A stretch of 64,000 nt of DNA from Sphingobacteriales bacterium (GCA_025353765.1 JANXOD010000008.1:62001-126000), one strand, 5' to 3'. Positions 22,868 to 32,123 are shown, numbered from the stretch's first letter. The notes: generated by a model from the sequence alone, not told the origin. Program-made: numbers and translations.

Positions 22868-25072
22868 ATGTTGGTATTTGGAACACAAATGCACATCGTT
22901 ACATTTATTTTTGTTAGCATAGAAATAGTTATATTTTTCTATCTCATTATTTATCGCTTAGCCAGACCTGATGATAAAATTGCATCATTAAACATAATTC
23001 TCATCTTTTTATTACTCATTTATAATGTGGCTGGCGGTTTGTTACCTGATCCGAAAATGCCGGGTTCCTTTTTTACTCAAGAGGCTATAGCATATGCTAT
23101 GGGATTTATTACTCCATGCTATTTTCCATATTACGTCTATAAAGCTTTTGGATTAGAGAAGATGAAATTCCATGCTTATAAAGGAGTTTACTTTTTCTTA
23201 ATTATACCTTATTTTCTTTTTGTAATTGTATTTGCAATATCTGATAATTTAAAGACTGCCCAAAATTTACTAATCCTTCCAGTAATATATGCTGTATGGG
23301 TTATATTTTCCTTGTTTAAGGCTGTTCAATTTAAATATCAAAAAGATTTTAAAAGCAAAGAATCAATGGAAGAAATAGCTGTACTCTTTTTAAGTATAAC
23401 TCCTTGGATTGGTTTACCTTTTATTTCTTACTTCAACTTAGAACAAGCAACTGAAGCTACAGTTACTAATTTAGGCTTTTTGCTTTTATTTGGATTGCAG
23501 GTAAACAGACATATAAAACAAACAAGAATAGAACATCAAAAACTTATGAATTCGGAACAGCGTCTTTTGAACTGGAATACAAATTTGCAGCAGGAGGTAG
23601 ATAAGCGAACGAAAGAATTGAAAAGAATGAATGATCAAAAGACCAATAATTTTATTAATCTGGTACATGAAACAAAAACACCTCTTACACTGATAAAAAA
23701 TTACCTTGAAGAATACATCAATAAATATGGGTCAGCAGAAGAGTTGGATATAATAAAAGGTGGCGTGGATAAGCTTACATCTGATGTAATTAATTTATTT
23801 GATATAGAGAGATTTACTAAGGGAATTGATGTTTATCGTCATAATCAAATATCAGACTTCACGAGGATATTAAAGAATAGTTTATCACTATTTGAATACT
23901 ATTGTCAGAAACAGACTATTGTCTTTAATAATTCAATAGAGAACAATGTTTTTATTAAAGCAGATCCCAATTCCATGAGTCGGATAGTGAATAACATTAT
24001 AGAAAATGCGATAAAGTTTTCTGATACCGGCGGGAATATAGAAATTTCATTAAAAACAATTGATGTCAAAATTATTTTTTCCGTAACTGATACAGGTACC
24101 GGAATAGCACCACAACACCAAGAGAAAGTATTTGAACCATACTATCAGATAAGCCATAAAACAACAAGTCTTCAAGGTATGGGCCTCGGATTACCTATAG
24201 TAAAAAAAGTGATAGATGGTTTAGGAGGAGAAATCCATATTGAAAGTGATCCGGCCAAAACGCTAGGAACAAAAGTGATTGTTATACTTAATAAACACAT
24301 TTTACAAAATGGCGATAATCCAACTCAGAATTCAATTGAATCTAACCCCTCTATTTACAATTTTATAAATTACGAAGTCCCTGATAGCCGATTTTTACCA
24401 GAAAGACAATCTATATTACTTATTGAGGATAACAAGATTATGATCAATTTTCTTTTCAATAAGCTGGATATTAAATTCAATGTGTTTTGCGCCTTGAATG
24501 GGGTGGAAGCGTTAAAGGCACTACATAACTTGCCAGTTATACCTGATCTTATTCTTTCAGATATTATGATGGATAAAATGGATGGCTTTGCTTTTGCAAA
24601 AGTTATTTCAGAGCAAAATAAATACAACCATATCCCTATAATATTTTTAACAGCCAAATCAACCCCAACGGACAGGCTAAAGGGTTTAAGATTAGGTGCC
24701 ATTGATTTTATATCAAAACCATTCTCATTTGAGGAACTAAGCCAGAAAATTGAAACCGTGCTCGAAAATATTCTTAAGCAACAAAAAGCCATTTTAAACT
24801 CGTCTATTTTAAATCTTAAAACTTTAACAAAGACCCAAATCGAACCTATAGCTGTTGATTTTTTATCAAAATTTACAGAAAAGTGTAACCTGTTTAACCT
24901 TACCAACCGGGAGATTGAAATTGTTAAACTTATTATTAAAGGCGTTAAATATAAAATGATAGCCCAAACTCTATTTATTTCTGAAAGAACGGTTAATACA
25001 CATATACAGAATATTTTTGAAAAAGCAGAGGTCTCTAATAAAGTTGAATTAATTAACAAGCTTACTCAATAA
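22868..25072 (+). CDS. Hybrid 7TM sensor kinase / response regulator with LuxR HTH
   Basis: A 734-residue one-protein signalling chain. About seven membrane helices span residues 8-215, then a coiled coil leads to the kinase core: H-box LVHETKTPLTLIKN (His near 266), N-box NNIIENAIKFSD, DTGTGI and GMGLGLPIV. A receiver domain follows with LLIEDN, phospho-accepting Asp in LSDIMM (near 562), and KPF. A LuxR-type helix-turn-helix ends the protein (LTNREIEIVKLIIKG, SERTVNTHIQNIFEK). Membrane sensing and DNA binding in one chain imply that the DNA site acts at the membrane or that the protein is processed. An in-frame ATG at 22889 is an alternative start. Confidence 0.88.
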   Translation: MLVFGTQMHIVTFIFVSIEIVIFFYLIIYRLARPDDKIASLNIILIFLLLIYNVAGGLLPDPKMPGSFFTQEAIAYAMGFITPCYFPYYVYKAFGLEKMKFHAYKGVYFFLIIPYFLFVIVFAISDNLKTAQNLLILPVIYAVWVIFSLFKAVQFKYQKDFKSKESMEEIAVLFLSITPWIGLPFISYFNLEQATEATVTNLGFLLLFGLQVNRHIKQTRIEHQKLMNSEQRLLNWNTNLQQEVDKRTKELKRMNDQKTNNFINLVHETKTPLTLIKNYLEEYINKYGSAEELDIIKGGVDKLTSDVINLFDIERFTKGIDVYRHNQISDFTRILKNSLSLFEYYCQKQTIVFNNSIENNVFIKADPNSMSRIVNNIIENAIKFSDTGGNIEISLKTIDVKIIFSVTDTGTGIAPQHQEKVFEPYYQISHKTTSLQGMGLGLPIVKKVIDGLGGEIHIESDPAKTLGTKVIVILNKHILQNGDNPTQNSIESNPSIYNFINYEVPDSRFLPERQSILLIEDNKIMINFLFNKLDIKFNVFCALNGVEALKALHNLPVIPDLILSDIMMDKMDGFAFAKVISEQNKYNHIPIIFLTAKSTPTDRLKGLRLGAIDFISKPFSFEELSQKIETVLENILKQQKAILNSSILNLKTLTKTQIEPIAVDFLSKFTEKCNLFNLTNREIEIVKLIIKGVKYKMIAQTLFISERTVNTHIQNIFEKAEVSNKVELINKLTQ

Positions 25073-25093
25073 AATACTCATTTCTTTAAGTAT

Positions 25094-25112
25094 AACCATT
25101 AATATAATGGTA
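25094..25112. promoter_or_regulatory. Inverted repeat AACCAT-N7-ATGGTA, candidate operator
   Basis: This palindrome matches the one at 22152-22170 in arms, spacing and A/T-only spacer. It starts 21 bases after the kinase stop and ends 62 bases before the next gene. A TTG at 25114-25116 lies right beside it, so a protein bound here would touch the -33 region. Confidence 0.5.
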
Positions 25113-25174
25113 ATTGCATAGGAAATTGGTAGAAATTACGTATTCTTTTTTAGAAGTTTAAGGCTGAAATTTGT

Positions 25175-26410
25175 ATGTGGAAGTTGTTTGCCATATTCAA
25201 TCGAAGAGTTATGTGTGGAGGATATACTTTGGAGTGGTTGGATTTTTTAATTACTGTTTCACTTAATCCAGCGAATAGTAAAATTGATGCAATTCTGCCA
25301 GAGCATTTAATAAAACTGAAACAACAAATTATAGAAGAAAAAATTAAGGTTGAAAACTTCCTAAGAAATAAAGTTTTTAGTTTGTTGGATGAAAAGAAAA
25401 TTCAATTGCTAATCACCCAATATCATTCGGGCTTAATAATCTTACTTGATCAAGCTCTTGAAAATCATATAAAATGTCCTGCTAAAAATACAAATCTTAA
25501 ACAGCTTACTAATGAGATAATTACCTGTCTCGATCAATTGCTTTCTTATATAGAACTGCGTTTTTCAAAATACTTAAGCTTGAATGAACGTGTACCATCA
25601 ACTTATCTTACTGTTACAAAGAAAGAATTAAAGCAAAAACTTGACAAGCTAAAAACTGGTTTATTGCGTCAAATCCAAGATTCTACTGTTGGAGATATTG
25701 TTTTGCATGTCCTTTATACTTTCATTAGTCCCACAAAAGATGAGCATTCCTTTGTTTTTCAAGAAATATTCTATGTAAAAGAGCTATGCATACAACTTGA
25801 GCAGTTAGAGGATACTATAAATATAGGAGGCTCTTATTCATCTTTAGATCAATTGTTGATTTATATGAATTTCAACAGCAAGCGTTATATGGACAATTTT
25901 ACCCAAAGACTCGCTGAAAAAATAAATACATGTGAAAATATTTCAGACAAAATGGAAAAGCTATTGTTCTACTTTAAAGAATTCAAACAAGTACAACGTA
26001 AACCCGGCGCTATGTTCGATCCTAAATATAGAGATCTGCATATAGAAATAGGCAATTGGTTTACACAAGAAATATTTTATCTGGAGAAAAAATTGCATTA
26101 TGAAATTGTACCAATACAAGGAATTTCTGAAAAGAAAGCTACAAAAGATCAGGGGGAACAAAAAGTATTATGTATCCTATCAGTAGATCAAATGGCACTT
26201 CTTTTACGTTCCGTAGATGATCTTAAAATTGTAATGGCTCGCTCATTGAATGCAGTATTTAAAAGTATAGTCCCTTTTTTATCTACCCCTTATCAGGAAA
26301 ATATCTCTTACGATAGTATGCGGAGTAAATCTTATTCTGCTGAAACAAGGGATAAAGAAATTGTAATTCAGACACTGGAAAAAATGATAAAAAAAATCAA
26401 AGAATATTAA
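25175..26410 (+). CDS. Uncharacterised 411-residue helical protein (possibly RteC-like)
   Basis: I do not firmly recognise this protein. It is soluble and mostly helical, with Gln/Leu/Lys-rich segments and no signal peptide. The middle part (EIFYVKELCIQLEQL, later DQLLIYMNFNSKRYMDNF) reads like the helical regulators of Bacteroidetes conjugative transposons such as RteC, but the likeness is too weak for a name. Position after a kinase/response regulator gene parallels rteA-rteB-rteC. It has its own candidate operator and may be a target of the kinase. Confidence 0.5.
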   Translation: MWKLFAIFNRRVMCGGYTLEWLDFLITVSLNPANSKIDAILPEHLIKLKQQIIEEKIKVENFLRNKVFSLLDEKKIQLLITQYHSGLIILLDQALENHIKCPAKNTNLKQLTNEIITCLDQLLSYIELRFSKYLSLNERVPSTYLTVTKKELKQKLDKLKTGLLRQIQDSTVGDIVLHVLYTFISPTKDEHSFVFQEIFYVKELCIQLEQLEDTINIGGSYSSLDQLLIYMNFNSKRYMDNFTQRLAEKINTCENISDKMEKLLFYFKEFKQVQRKPGAMFDPKYRDLHIEIGNWFTQEIFYLEKKLHYEIVPIQGISEKKATKDQGEQKVLCILSVDQMALLLRSVDDLKIVMARSLNAVFKSIVPFLSTPYQENISYDSMRSKSYSAETRDKEIVIQTLEKMIKKIKEY

Positions 26411-26475
26411 TACTATTTTGCAAATACTGTCTTTTAGATATGATATAATTAATGTGATATTAAAACTCAAATATT

Positions 26476-27051
26476 ATGAAAAGGAAATCAGTGATTTTAT
26501 TGGCAACAGGCATTATAATAGCATGTTCCGGCTGTGGTTCTAAAGAATTAGACAAACAAACTGCTTTCAAAGTCATCAAAAACGAACTGGCTTATCCAAG
26601 GGTTTTAGATTATGACGTTTATTGCAGTGATCCTGCCTATATCCGCAAAATTATAAATGCGGGTTTAGAAAAAGAAAATCTAGTTGTTATACAACATACT
26701 CAAAAACTAACGGATATCGGTAAGCCCTTAATTCAATTTACTGATAAGGCTAAGCCATATCTATTACCTACGCTGGAAAAAGATAAAACACTTAATGTGC
26801 AAAAAGTAAAATTGGCAAATGAAGATTTAACCGCAATAACTGATATTAAAAACAGTAAAAATGGAGAGATTGCAACTATTGAATATGTTACTGCTTATAA
26901 AGATATTACACCATTTTCAGTATTACTTATGCCGGAGTTTAAGGAGCAAAAAAAACATAAAACTATCTTTTCATTACAGGATGATGGTTGGCACATAGAA
27001 AAAAAATCAGCTACTGAACTTATGAAATTGGATAATAAAGGTTTTTACTAG
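26476..27051 (+). CDS. Hypothetical lipoprotein
   Basis: A 191-residue protein with a clear lipoprotein signal (LLATGIIIACSGCGS; lipobox Cys near residue 17 or 20). The mature part alternates charged and aliphatic residues and contains no domain that I know. It is 65 bases downstream of the 411-residue gene and may share its transcript. It closes the signalling cassette before the tra control region. Confidence 0.6.
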   Translation: MKRKSVILLATGIIIACSGCGSKELDKQTAFKVIKNELAYPRVLDYDVYCSDPAYIRKIINAGLEKENLVVIQHTQKLTDIGKPLIQFTDKAKPYLLPTLEKDKTLNVQKVKLANEDLTAITDIKNSKNGEIATIEYVTAYKDITPFSVLLMPEFKEQKKHKTIFSLQDDGWHIEKKSATELMKLDNKGFY

Positions 27052-27445
27052 TGTCTTATACAAAAGCGTCCGGTCGAATTGATGAATGGCATGAAAGTAT
27101 GGAATGACATGAAGAAATGAGACGGGACGCAAGCATTAGCAGCATACCGGCTGCAAGCCTTTTAAAGCTTTAGAATAATGGTATTGCAGGGGGTATGCTG
27201 AGGCTGTAAAACATTCCATTATCTGCACATCATTTTTTCTCTCAATATTGCAATCATTCTTTCCCTATCAATATCTATAGTAAGGATAACAATACGTAAT
27301 CTGCAAGGGAATACGAGCAAGGACTTGAAGTAAGTAGCCCGCCTTGAAAATATACCTCCAACTACTATTTACTCTAATATTTTTACAGCCTCACTTTGGA
27401 ATTTTTTTTTAAATTTTTTAGTTTTTTTCTTCCTGATTATCAATA

Positions 27446-27473
27446 GGGTACAATGGGTACAGATAAGGGTACA
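27446..27473 (+). repeat. Three GGGTACA direct repeats
   Basis: Copies at 27446-27452, 27455-27461 and 27467-27473, starting 9 and 12 bases apart, lie just upstream of the presumed tra promoter. Short direct repeats in such a place usually bind a regulator. No other copies were noticed in the window. Confidence 0.55.
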
Positions 27474-27486
27474 CCAAAAGTTGGAC

Positions 27487-27518
27487 TTGATAAGGGGTAT
27501 TAAACAAGCGTTTCTTTG
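27487..27518 (+). promoter_or_regulatory. Possible tra operon promoter
   Basis: TTG at 27487-27489 and TTTCTTTG at 27511-27518 are 21 bases apart. The second box differs at one position from TAnnTTTG. Transcription would begin about 80 bases before the first gene at 27602. Confidence 0.35.
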
Positions 27519-27601
27519 TGTAGAAATTATAAACAACCCGGTTATCATATTAAACGAACAATGATTGGATTGATTAGTGAAAACGAAAAAAACGAAACTA
27601 T

Positions 27602-28102
27602 ATGTTTACAAATATCTCCTGGGCAACCTACATGGGTTTTGTAGTAATCCTTTTAATTACTTGGTATCTCATCGTTGGCTTGAGATTTTATTTTAAAGAT
27701 CTGCAAATGCTTCTTTCTAGTGAAAGAAAAATTATTTTTCGTAAGGCAGGTAATGAAACGGAATTTATGCAACAGGATGAAACCGAAGTCTCAGGATTAA
27801 AAACAGAACAAACTGAAGCCCCCGGCATGCTCAATAAAGAAGAAATTGATAACCTTTTATATGAAGTCGAGGCATTAACTGTAAAAATAAAAAATGCCGT
27901 TTCAGATGCCGCTGCTAAAAATTATAATAAAGAGGAATTTTCTTTTTTGCTTCAATTAACGCTAAAAGAATATCCCTCATTGAAAGGTACTCTTTTTCAA
28001 CTTCCTATAAATAACCTCATTGTTTCCGAATGCGAGAAACAAGGCTTCATCCGCCTCAGTGCTGTAGAGTTGGAGATGTTGTGGGTAGAGGTCAAGCGAT
28101 GA
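27602..28102 (+). CDS. Hypothetical single-pass membrane protein, first gene of the tra operon
   Basis: A 166-residue protein with one N-terminal membrane helix (YMGFVVILLITWYLIVGL) and an acidic, Glu/Gln-rich cytoplasmic or periplasmic part. I know no domain for it. It precedes TraE by 87 bases and a hairpin. Genes at this spot in Bacteroidetes elements (TraA-TraD region) are poorly conserved; this one may be an unnamed transfer protein. Confidence 0.6.
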   Translation: MFTNISWATYMGFVVILLITWYLIVGLRFYFKDLQMLLSSERKIIFRKAGNETEFMQQDETEVSGLKTEQTEAPGMLNKEEIDNLLYEVEALTVKIKNAVSDAAAKNYNKEEFSFLLQLTLKEYPSLKGTLFQLPINNLIVSECEKQGFIRLSAVELEMLWVEVKR

Positions 28103-28115
28103 AGCCGCTTTCCTT

Positions 28116-28143
28116 ACTCTCCGCCATGAGGCGGAGAGTTTTA
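28116..28143 (+). terminator. Hairpin between first tra gene and traE
   Basis: A perfect 10-base stem, ACTCTCCGCC (28116-28125) and GGCGGAGAGT (28130-28139), with an ATGA loop is followed by only four T. It may partly terminate transcription or protect the message end, setting a different level for the TraE pilin-like gene. Confidence 0.5.
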
Positions 28144-28189
28144 GGGAAGTAAAGCAGTAAAAAAATATTCAACTTTTAAATAATGTAGT

Positions 28190-28528
28190 ATGAAAATGTG
28201 TAAGTGGAAATTTAAAAGCCGTTCCTTCAAATTAGGATTAACAATTGTGGCCATGCTTATGCTTGCCGCTGTTCATATTGCTGCATTCGCACAGGATGGG
28301 AATGCAGGTATCAATGAAGCCAACACAAAAGTGCGCAGTTATTTTAATTCAGGTACTAACCTGATGTATGCAGTAGGTGCTTTACTTGGGTTAATCGGAG
28401 CGGTGAAGGTTTACCAGAAATGGAATGCAGGTGATCCTGATACAGGGAAAGTGGCAGCCGCTTGGTTTGGCAGTTGTGTTTTTCTTGTTATCGTAGCGAC
28501 TGTGATCAAATCTTTCTTTGGCGTATAA
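28190..28528 (+). CDS. traE: Conjugal transfer protein TraE (DUF4134)
   Basis: A 112-residue protein with a signal peptide (cleavage near AFAQDG) and two membrane helices in the mature chain. The string SGTNLMYAVGALLGLIGAVKVYQKWNAGD is typical of DUF4134/TraE, the likely pilin-like (VirB2-equivalent) subunit of Bacteroidetes conjugation systems. It opens the conserved E-F-G order. Confidence 0.88.
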   Translation: MKMCKWKFKSRSFKLGLTIVAMLMLAAVHIAAFAQDGNAGINEANTKVRSYFNSGTNLMYAVGALLGLIGAVKVYQKWNAGDPDTGKVAAAWFGSCVFLVIVATVIKSFFGV

Positions 28529-28598
28529 CACTAGTAATAAAAGAACATCATGCAAAGCAATAGGCATACGAACAATTAAGACTTTAAATGGAAGTATT

Positions 28599-28922
28599 AT
28601 GGGCAACAGTGTTTATCTGGTTAATAAAGGCATCAATAAAAGTATTGAGTTCAAAGGATTGAAAGCACAGTATATCTGGTATTTCGGAGGTGGTATTACT
28701 GTACTGTTGATTGTATTTGCCATCATGTATATTATCGGCATCAATTCTTTGATCTGTATTGCTATCATACTAATAGCAGGAACCATATTAGTAATCAAGC
28801 TCTATGCACTGAGCAATACTTATGGTGAATATGGAATGATGAAAAAGCTAGCCAGACGTAGTGTACCTAAAGTCATTAAATCAAAAAGTAGGTCTGCATT
28901 TTTTACAAAAATAAAGATGTAG
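28599..28922 (+). CDS. traF: Conjugal transfer protein TraF (DUF4133)
   Basis: A 107-residue inner membrane protein starting at ATG 28599; a longer frame from 28518 overlaps traE and adds an unlikely tail. The start YLVNKGINKSIEFKGLKAQYIW and two membrane helices (about residues 24-70) are characteristic of DUF4133/TraF, thought to correspond to VirB3. It lies directly before the TraG ATPase, as VirB3 does before VirB4. Confidence 0.88.
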   Translation: MGNSVYLVNKGINKSIEFKGLKAQYIWYFGGGITVLLIVFAIMYIIGINSLICIAIILIAGTILVIKLYALSNTYGEYGMMKKLARRSVPKVIKSKSRSAFFTKIKM

Positions 28923-28956
28923 ATAAAATATCTATAACAAGGTAAATAAAGTGAAA

Positions 28957-31434
28957 ATGGAAAAGCAGTTGGAAGATATTTTACCACTCTTAGGTGTAGA
29001 ACATGATTGTATTCTCTCCAAACAGGGAGATATAACACTTGTTTTCAAGACAGAGCTTCCTGAAATATTTACACTATCTGATCAGGAATACGAAGCCTTT
29101 CACCAAGCATGGATAAAAGCCATCAAAGTATTACCTAAATTATCTGTCTTTCATAAACAAGACTGGTTTATAGATAGCAGGTATAAGCCTGAATTTACAA
29201 ATGATGATAACAGTTTTCTTTCCCTTAGCAGCGAACGTTTTTTTAATGAACGTCCTTTCTTAGATCATAGCTGTTATATACTACTTACTAAAAAGCCAAC
29301 TGGAAGAAAACCTGCAACTTCCTTATTTTCCAACCTGCTGCGCAGCTCTATTGCACCTGAACAAACTTTAAAACCCCAATTGTTACAGGACTTTCTTGAT
29401 AGTGCCGGGCAGTTCAAAAGAATATTGGAAGATAGTGGCTTTGTACAGCTTACCCGATTGAAAAATGAGGAATTACAAAGCCATGGTCGTAAAATGGGTT
29501 TAATAGAACGCTATTGCTTTTTATCAGGAAAAGAAGATGAATTATTTATAAAAGATATCACCTTGCAGGAAAACTTGCAGATAGGTGATCAATTCTGCCA
29601 GCTATATACTTTAGGGGATGCAGCAGATCTTCCCACTTTCTGCGGTTCAAGAATTAATTATGATAGGTATTCCACCGATAAAACAAAATTTAGTATTGGC
29701 TTTGCCTCTACACTCGGACAGCTTTTACCTTGCAATCATATATACAATCAATATATTTTTATTGAGGATGCTCAAAAAACCCTTCAAAAATTAGAGCGTA
29801 AGCGTTTAAGGCTGCAATCTCTATCAGCTTATTCCCGTGAAAATACTATAGCAAGGGATGCCACCAATGATTTTTTGAATGAAGCGATCAGTCAGCAACG
29901 GCTTCCAGTAAAAGCTCATTTCAATTTACAAGTTTGGACAACAAATAAGGAAGAGCTGAAGGATCTCAAAAACCTTGTTACTTCTGCAATTGCACAAATG
30001 GATGCAGTGGCCAAGCAGGAAACGGTAGGCGCTCCTCAAATATTTTGGGCAGGTATTCCAGGTAATGAGGCAGATTTCCCAATGAATGACACTTTCGACG
30101 CATTCGCAGAACAGGCAGTCTGCTTCCTTAATCTTGAAACTAATTACCGTTCTTCTTTAAGTCCTGTAGGTTTAAGGCTTGGCGACAGGCTTACGGGGAA
30201 ACCTGTACATGTAGATATATCAGATGAGCCCATCAAAAAGGGAATATGCACAAACCGCAATAAGTTTATTTTAGGTCCAAGCGGCAGCGGAAAATCCTTT
30301 TTTACGAACCACATGGTTAGGAGTTATTATGAGCAGGGAACTCATATTGTACTGGTAGATGTGGGACATAGTTACAAGGGATTATGCGATATGCTGAAAG
30401 GATACTATTTCACCTATGATGAAAAAAATCCTATCCGTTTTAACCCATTCTATATTAGTGAAGGTGATAGTCTCGATACGGAGAAAAAAGAGAGCCTTAA
30501 AACCCTGCTATTAGCACTTTGGAAAAAAGACAATGAAACCTTTAACCGCTCAGAATATGTAGCATTGTCTAATGCCCTACAGCTCTACTATGAAAAACTT
30601 GACAAGGATGCTCATTTAATACCTTGTTTCAATACCTTCTATGATTTCTTGCGGGATGAGTTCGTCAAAGTACTGGCTAATGACAAGGTTAAAGAGAAAG
30701 ACTTTGATGTAAGCAATTTCCTATATGTACTGCGTCCTTATTATAAGGATGGCGAATTTGATTACCTGCTGAATGCAACAGAAAATTTGGAGTTGCTTAC
30801 AGAACGCTTTATTGTTTTTGAATTAGACAATATTAAAGACCATCCCATTCTATTTCCTGTTGTTACCATCATTATTATGGAGGTATTTATCTCCAAAATG
30901 CGGAAGCTGAAAGGTGTAAGAAAAATGATTCTTATTGAAGAAGCTTGGAAAGCTATTGCCAAAGAAGGTATGGCTGAATACATTAAATATTTGTTCAAAA
31001 CTGTACGTAAATTTTTCGGTGAAGCGATTGTAGTAACTCAGGAGGTAGAGGATATTATAAGCTCGCCAGTGGTAAAACAAGCCATTATCAATAATAGTGA
31101 TTGCAAAATACTTTTAGACCAATCAAAGTACCAAAACAAATTTGAGCAGATACAAGATCTTTTGGGATTAACAGAAAAGGAAAAAGCTTTAATACTATCT
31201 GTAAATAAAGCGAACGATCCTATAAGAAAATATAAAGAAGTCTTTATATCACTTGGTGGGATGCTTTCCAAAGTATACCGGACAGAGGTATCACCAGAGG
31301 AATATTTTGCTTATACCACAGAGGAAACCGAGAAGGTAAAAGTACATCAGTATACCCGTAAATATGGCGATGTAAAGAAAGGTATTGCTGCACTTGTGAT
31401 GGACATGAGGATGGCAAATGCCGGTAATTTATAA
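28957..31434 (+). CDS. traG: Conjugation system ATPase TraG (VirB4-like)
   Basis: An 825-residue ATPase that powers assembly of the mating pore and substrate transfer. The C-terminal half carries Walker [11 protein letters not shown] (near residues 440-449) and Walker B MILIEEAW (near 657-664), with ETN-terminal helical regions typical of VirB4/TraG of Bacteroidetes. A GTG at 28951 is an alternative start; ATG 28957 is preferred because it gives the usual MEKQLEDILPLLG beginning. Confidence 0.92.
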   Translation: MEKQLEDILPLLGVEHDCILSKQGDITLVFKTELPEIFTLSDQEYEAFHQAWIKAIKVLPKLSVFHKQDWFIDSRYKPEFTNDDNSFLSLSSERFFNERPFLDHSCYILLTKKPTGRKPATSLFSNLLRSSIAPEQTLKPQLLQDFLDSAGQFKRILEDSGFVQLTRLKNEELQSHGRKMGLIERYCFLSGKEDELFIKDITLQENLQIGDQFCQLYTLGDAADLPTFCGSRINYDRYSTDKTKFSIGFASTLGQLLPCNHIYNQYIFIEDAQKTLQKLERKRLRLQSLSAYSRENTIARDATNDFLNEAISQQRLPVKAHFNLQVWTTNKEELKDLKNLVTSAIAQMDAVAKQETVGAPQIFWAGIPGNEADFPMNDTFDAFAEQAVCFLNLETNYRSSLSPVGLRLGDRLTGKPVHVDISDEPIKKGICTNRNKFILGPSGSGKSFFTNHMVRSYYEQGTHIVLVDVGHSYKGLCDMLKGYYFTYDEKNPIRFNPFYISEGDSLDTEKKESLKTLLLALWKKDNETFNRSEYVALSNALQLYYEKLDKDAHLIPCFNTFYDFLRDEFVKVLANDKVKEKDFDVSNFLYVLRPYYKDGEFDYLLNATENLELLTERFIVFELDNIKDHPILFPVVTIIIMEVFISKMRKLKGVRKMILIEEAWKAIAKEGMAEYIKYLFKTVRKFFGEAIVVTQEVEDIISSPVVKQAIINNSDCKILLDQSKYQNKFEQIQDLLGLTEKEKALILSVNKANDPIRKYKEVFISLGGMLSKVYRTEVSPEEYFAYTTEETEKVKVHQYTRKYGDVKKGIAALVMDMRMANAGNL

Positions 31435-31445
31435 ATATAATGATC

Positions 31446-32123
31446 ATGAAGAAGCTATTAATCATACTGTTATTTTTAGTAATGGGGAATATTTCCCCAT
31501 TGGGGAAAGCACAGGCTCAAATACCCGCTGTGGGCATTATTAAAGGTGCTATTAAGAAAGCCATTAAAGCAATTGACTTACAGATTCAACGTCAGCAAAA
31601 TAAAGTTATATGGCTACAGAATGCCCAAAAGACACTGGAGAACGCCATGTCAAAAACAAAGCTTAGTGATATCGCCGGCTGGGTGGATAAACAAAAAAAA
31701 CTTTATCAAAATTATTATGACGAGTTGAAGCAAGTAAAAGCGATCATTTCCTATTACAGGCGTATTAAAGAAATAACTGAAAAGCAGGTACACCTAGTTG
31801 ACGAATACAAACGAGCACGGGGACTTTTTAAACAGGATAAGCATTTCACTGCTGATGAAATCTCATACATGGATAAGGTGTATTCAGGCATAATTGCTGA
31901 AAGTGTAAAAAACATCGACCAGATATTCTTAGTGATTAATTCCTTTCAAACACAAATGAGCGATGCTAAGAGGCTTGACATTATCAATGCGGTTGCTAAC
32001 CGGATGGATGAGAATTACAATAACCTTAAAGAATTTAACCAGCAAGGCATAATGCTTAGCCTTCAAAGAGCTAAAGCGCAAAATGATGTAGATGTCGTGA
32101 GAAAACTATATGGTCTTCAATAA
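31446..32123 (+). CDS. Exported tra protein, TraI-like, first of three paralogues
   Basis: A 225-residue secreted protein with signal peptide (ending KAQAQ) and long amphipathic helices. The C-terminal motif LSLQRAKAQNDVDVVRKLYG and the central FTADEISYMDKVYSG recur in the next two genes. In Bacteroidetes elements this position is called TraI; the coiled-coil, exported form resembles VirB5-type minor pilus components by inference only. An in-frame ATG at 31440 is an alternative start. Its stop lies 22 bases before the ATG of the next gene. Confidence 0.75.
   Translation: MKKLLIILLFLVMGNISPLGKAQAQIPAVGIIKGAIKKAIKAIDLQIQRQQNKVIWLQNAQKTLENAMSKTKLSDIAGWVDKQKKLYQNYYDELKQVKAIISYYRRIKEITEKQVHLVDEYKRARGLFKQDKHFTADEISYMDKVYSGIIAESVKNIDQIFLVINSFQTQMSDAKRLDIINAVANRMDENYNNLKEFNQQGIMLSLQRAKAQNDVDVVRKLYGLQ

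Larger units (their letters stand above)
27052..27601. other. Control region ahead of the tra operon, 550 bases without a gene
   Basis: No convincing ORF. Several inverted repeats cluster at the left: GCGTCC (27066-27071) with GGACGC (27125-27130), extended by GTC/GAC, and CAGCATACC (27140-27148) with GGTATGCTG (27192-27200), the latter a perfect 9-base pair. The middle is A/T-rich. On the right are three GGGTACA repeats and a possible promoter. This could be an RNA leader, an operator array or a second DNA-processing site. Confidence 0.5.

Noticed and set aside
24370-25059. A 229-codon antisense frame inside the kinase gene
   Set aside because: Covers the receiver and HTH domains in reverse; no independent evidence.
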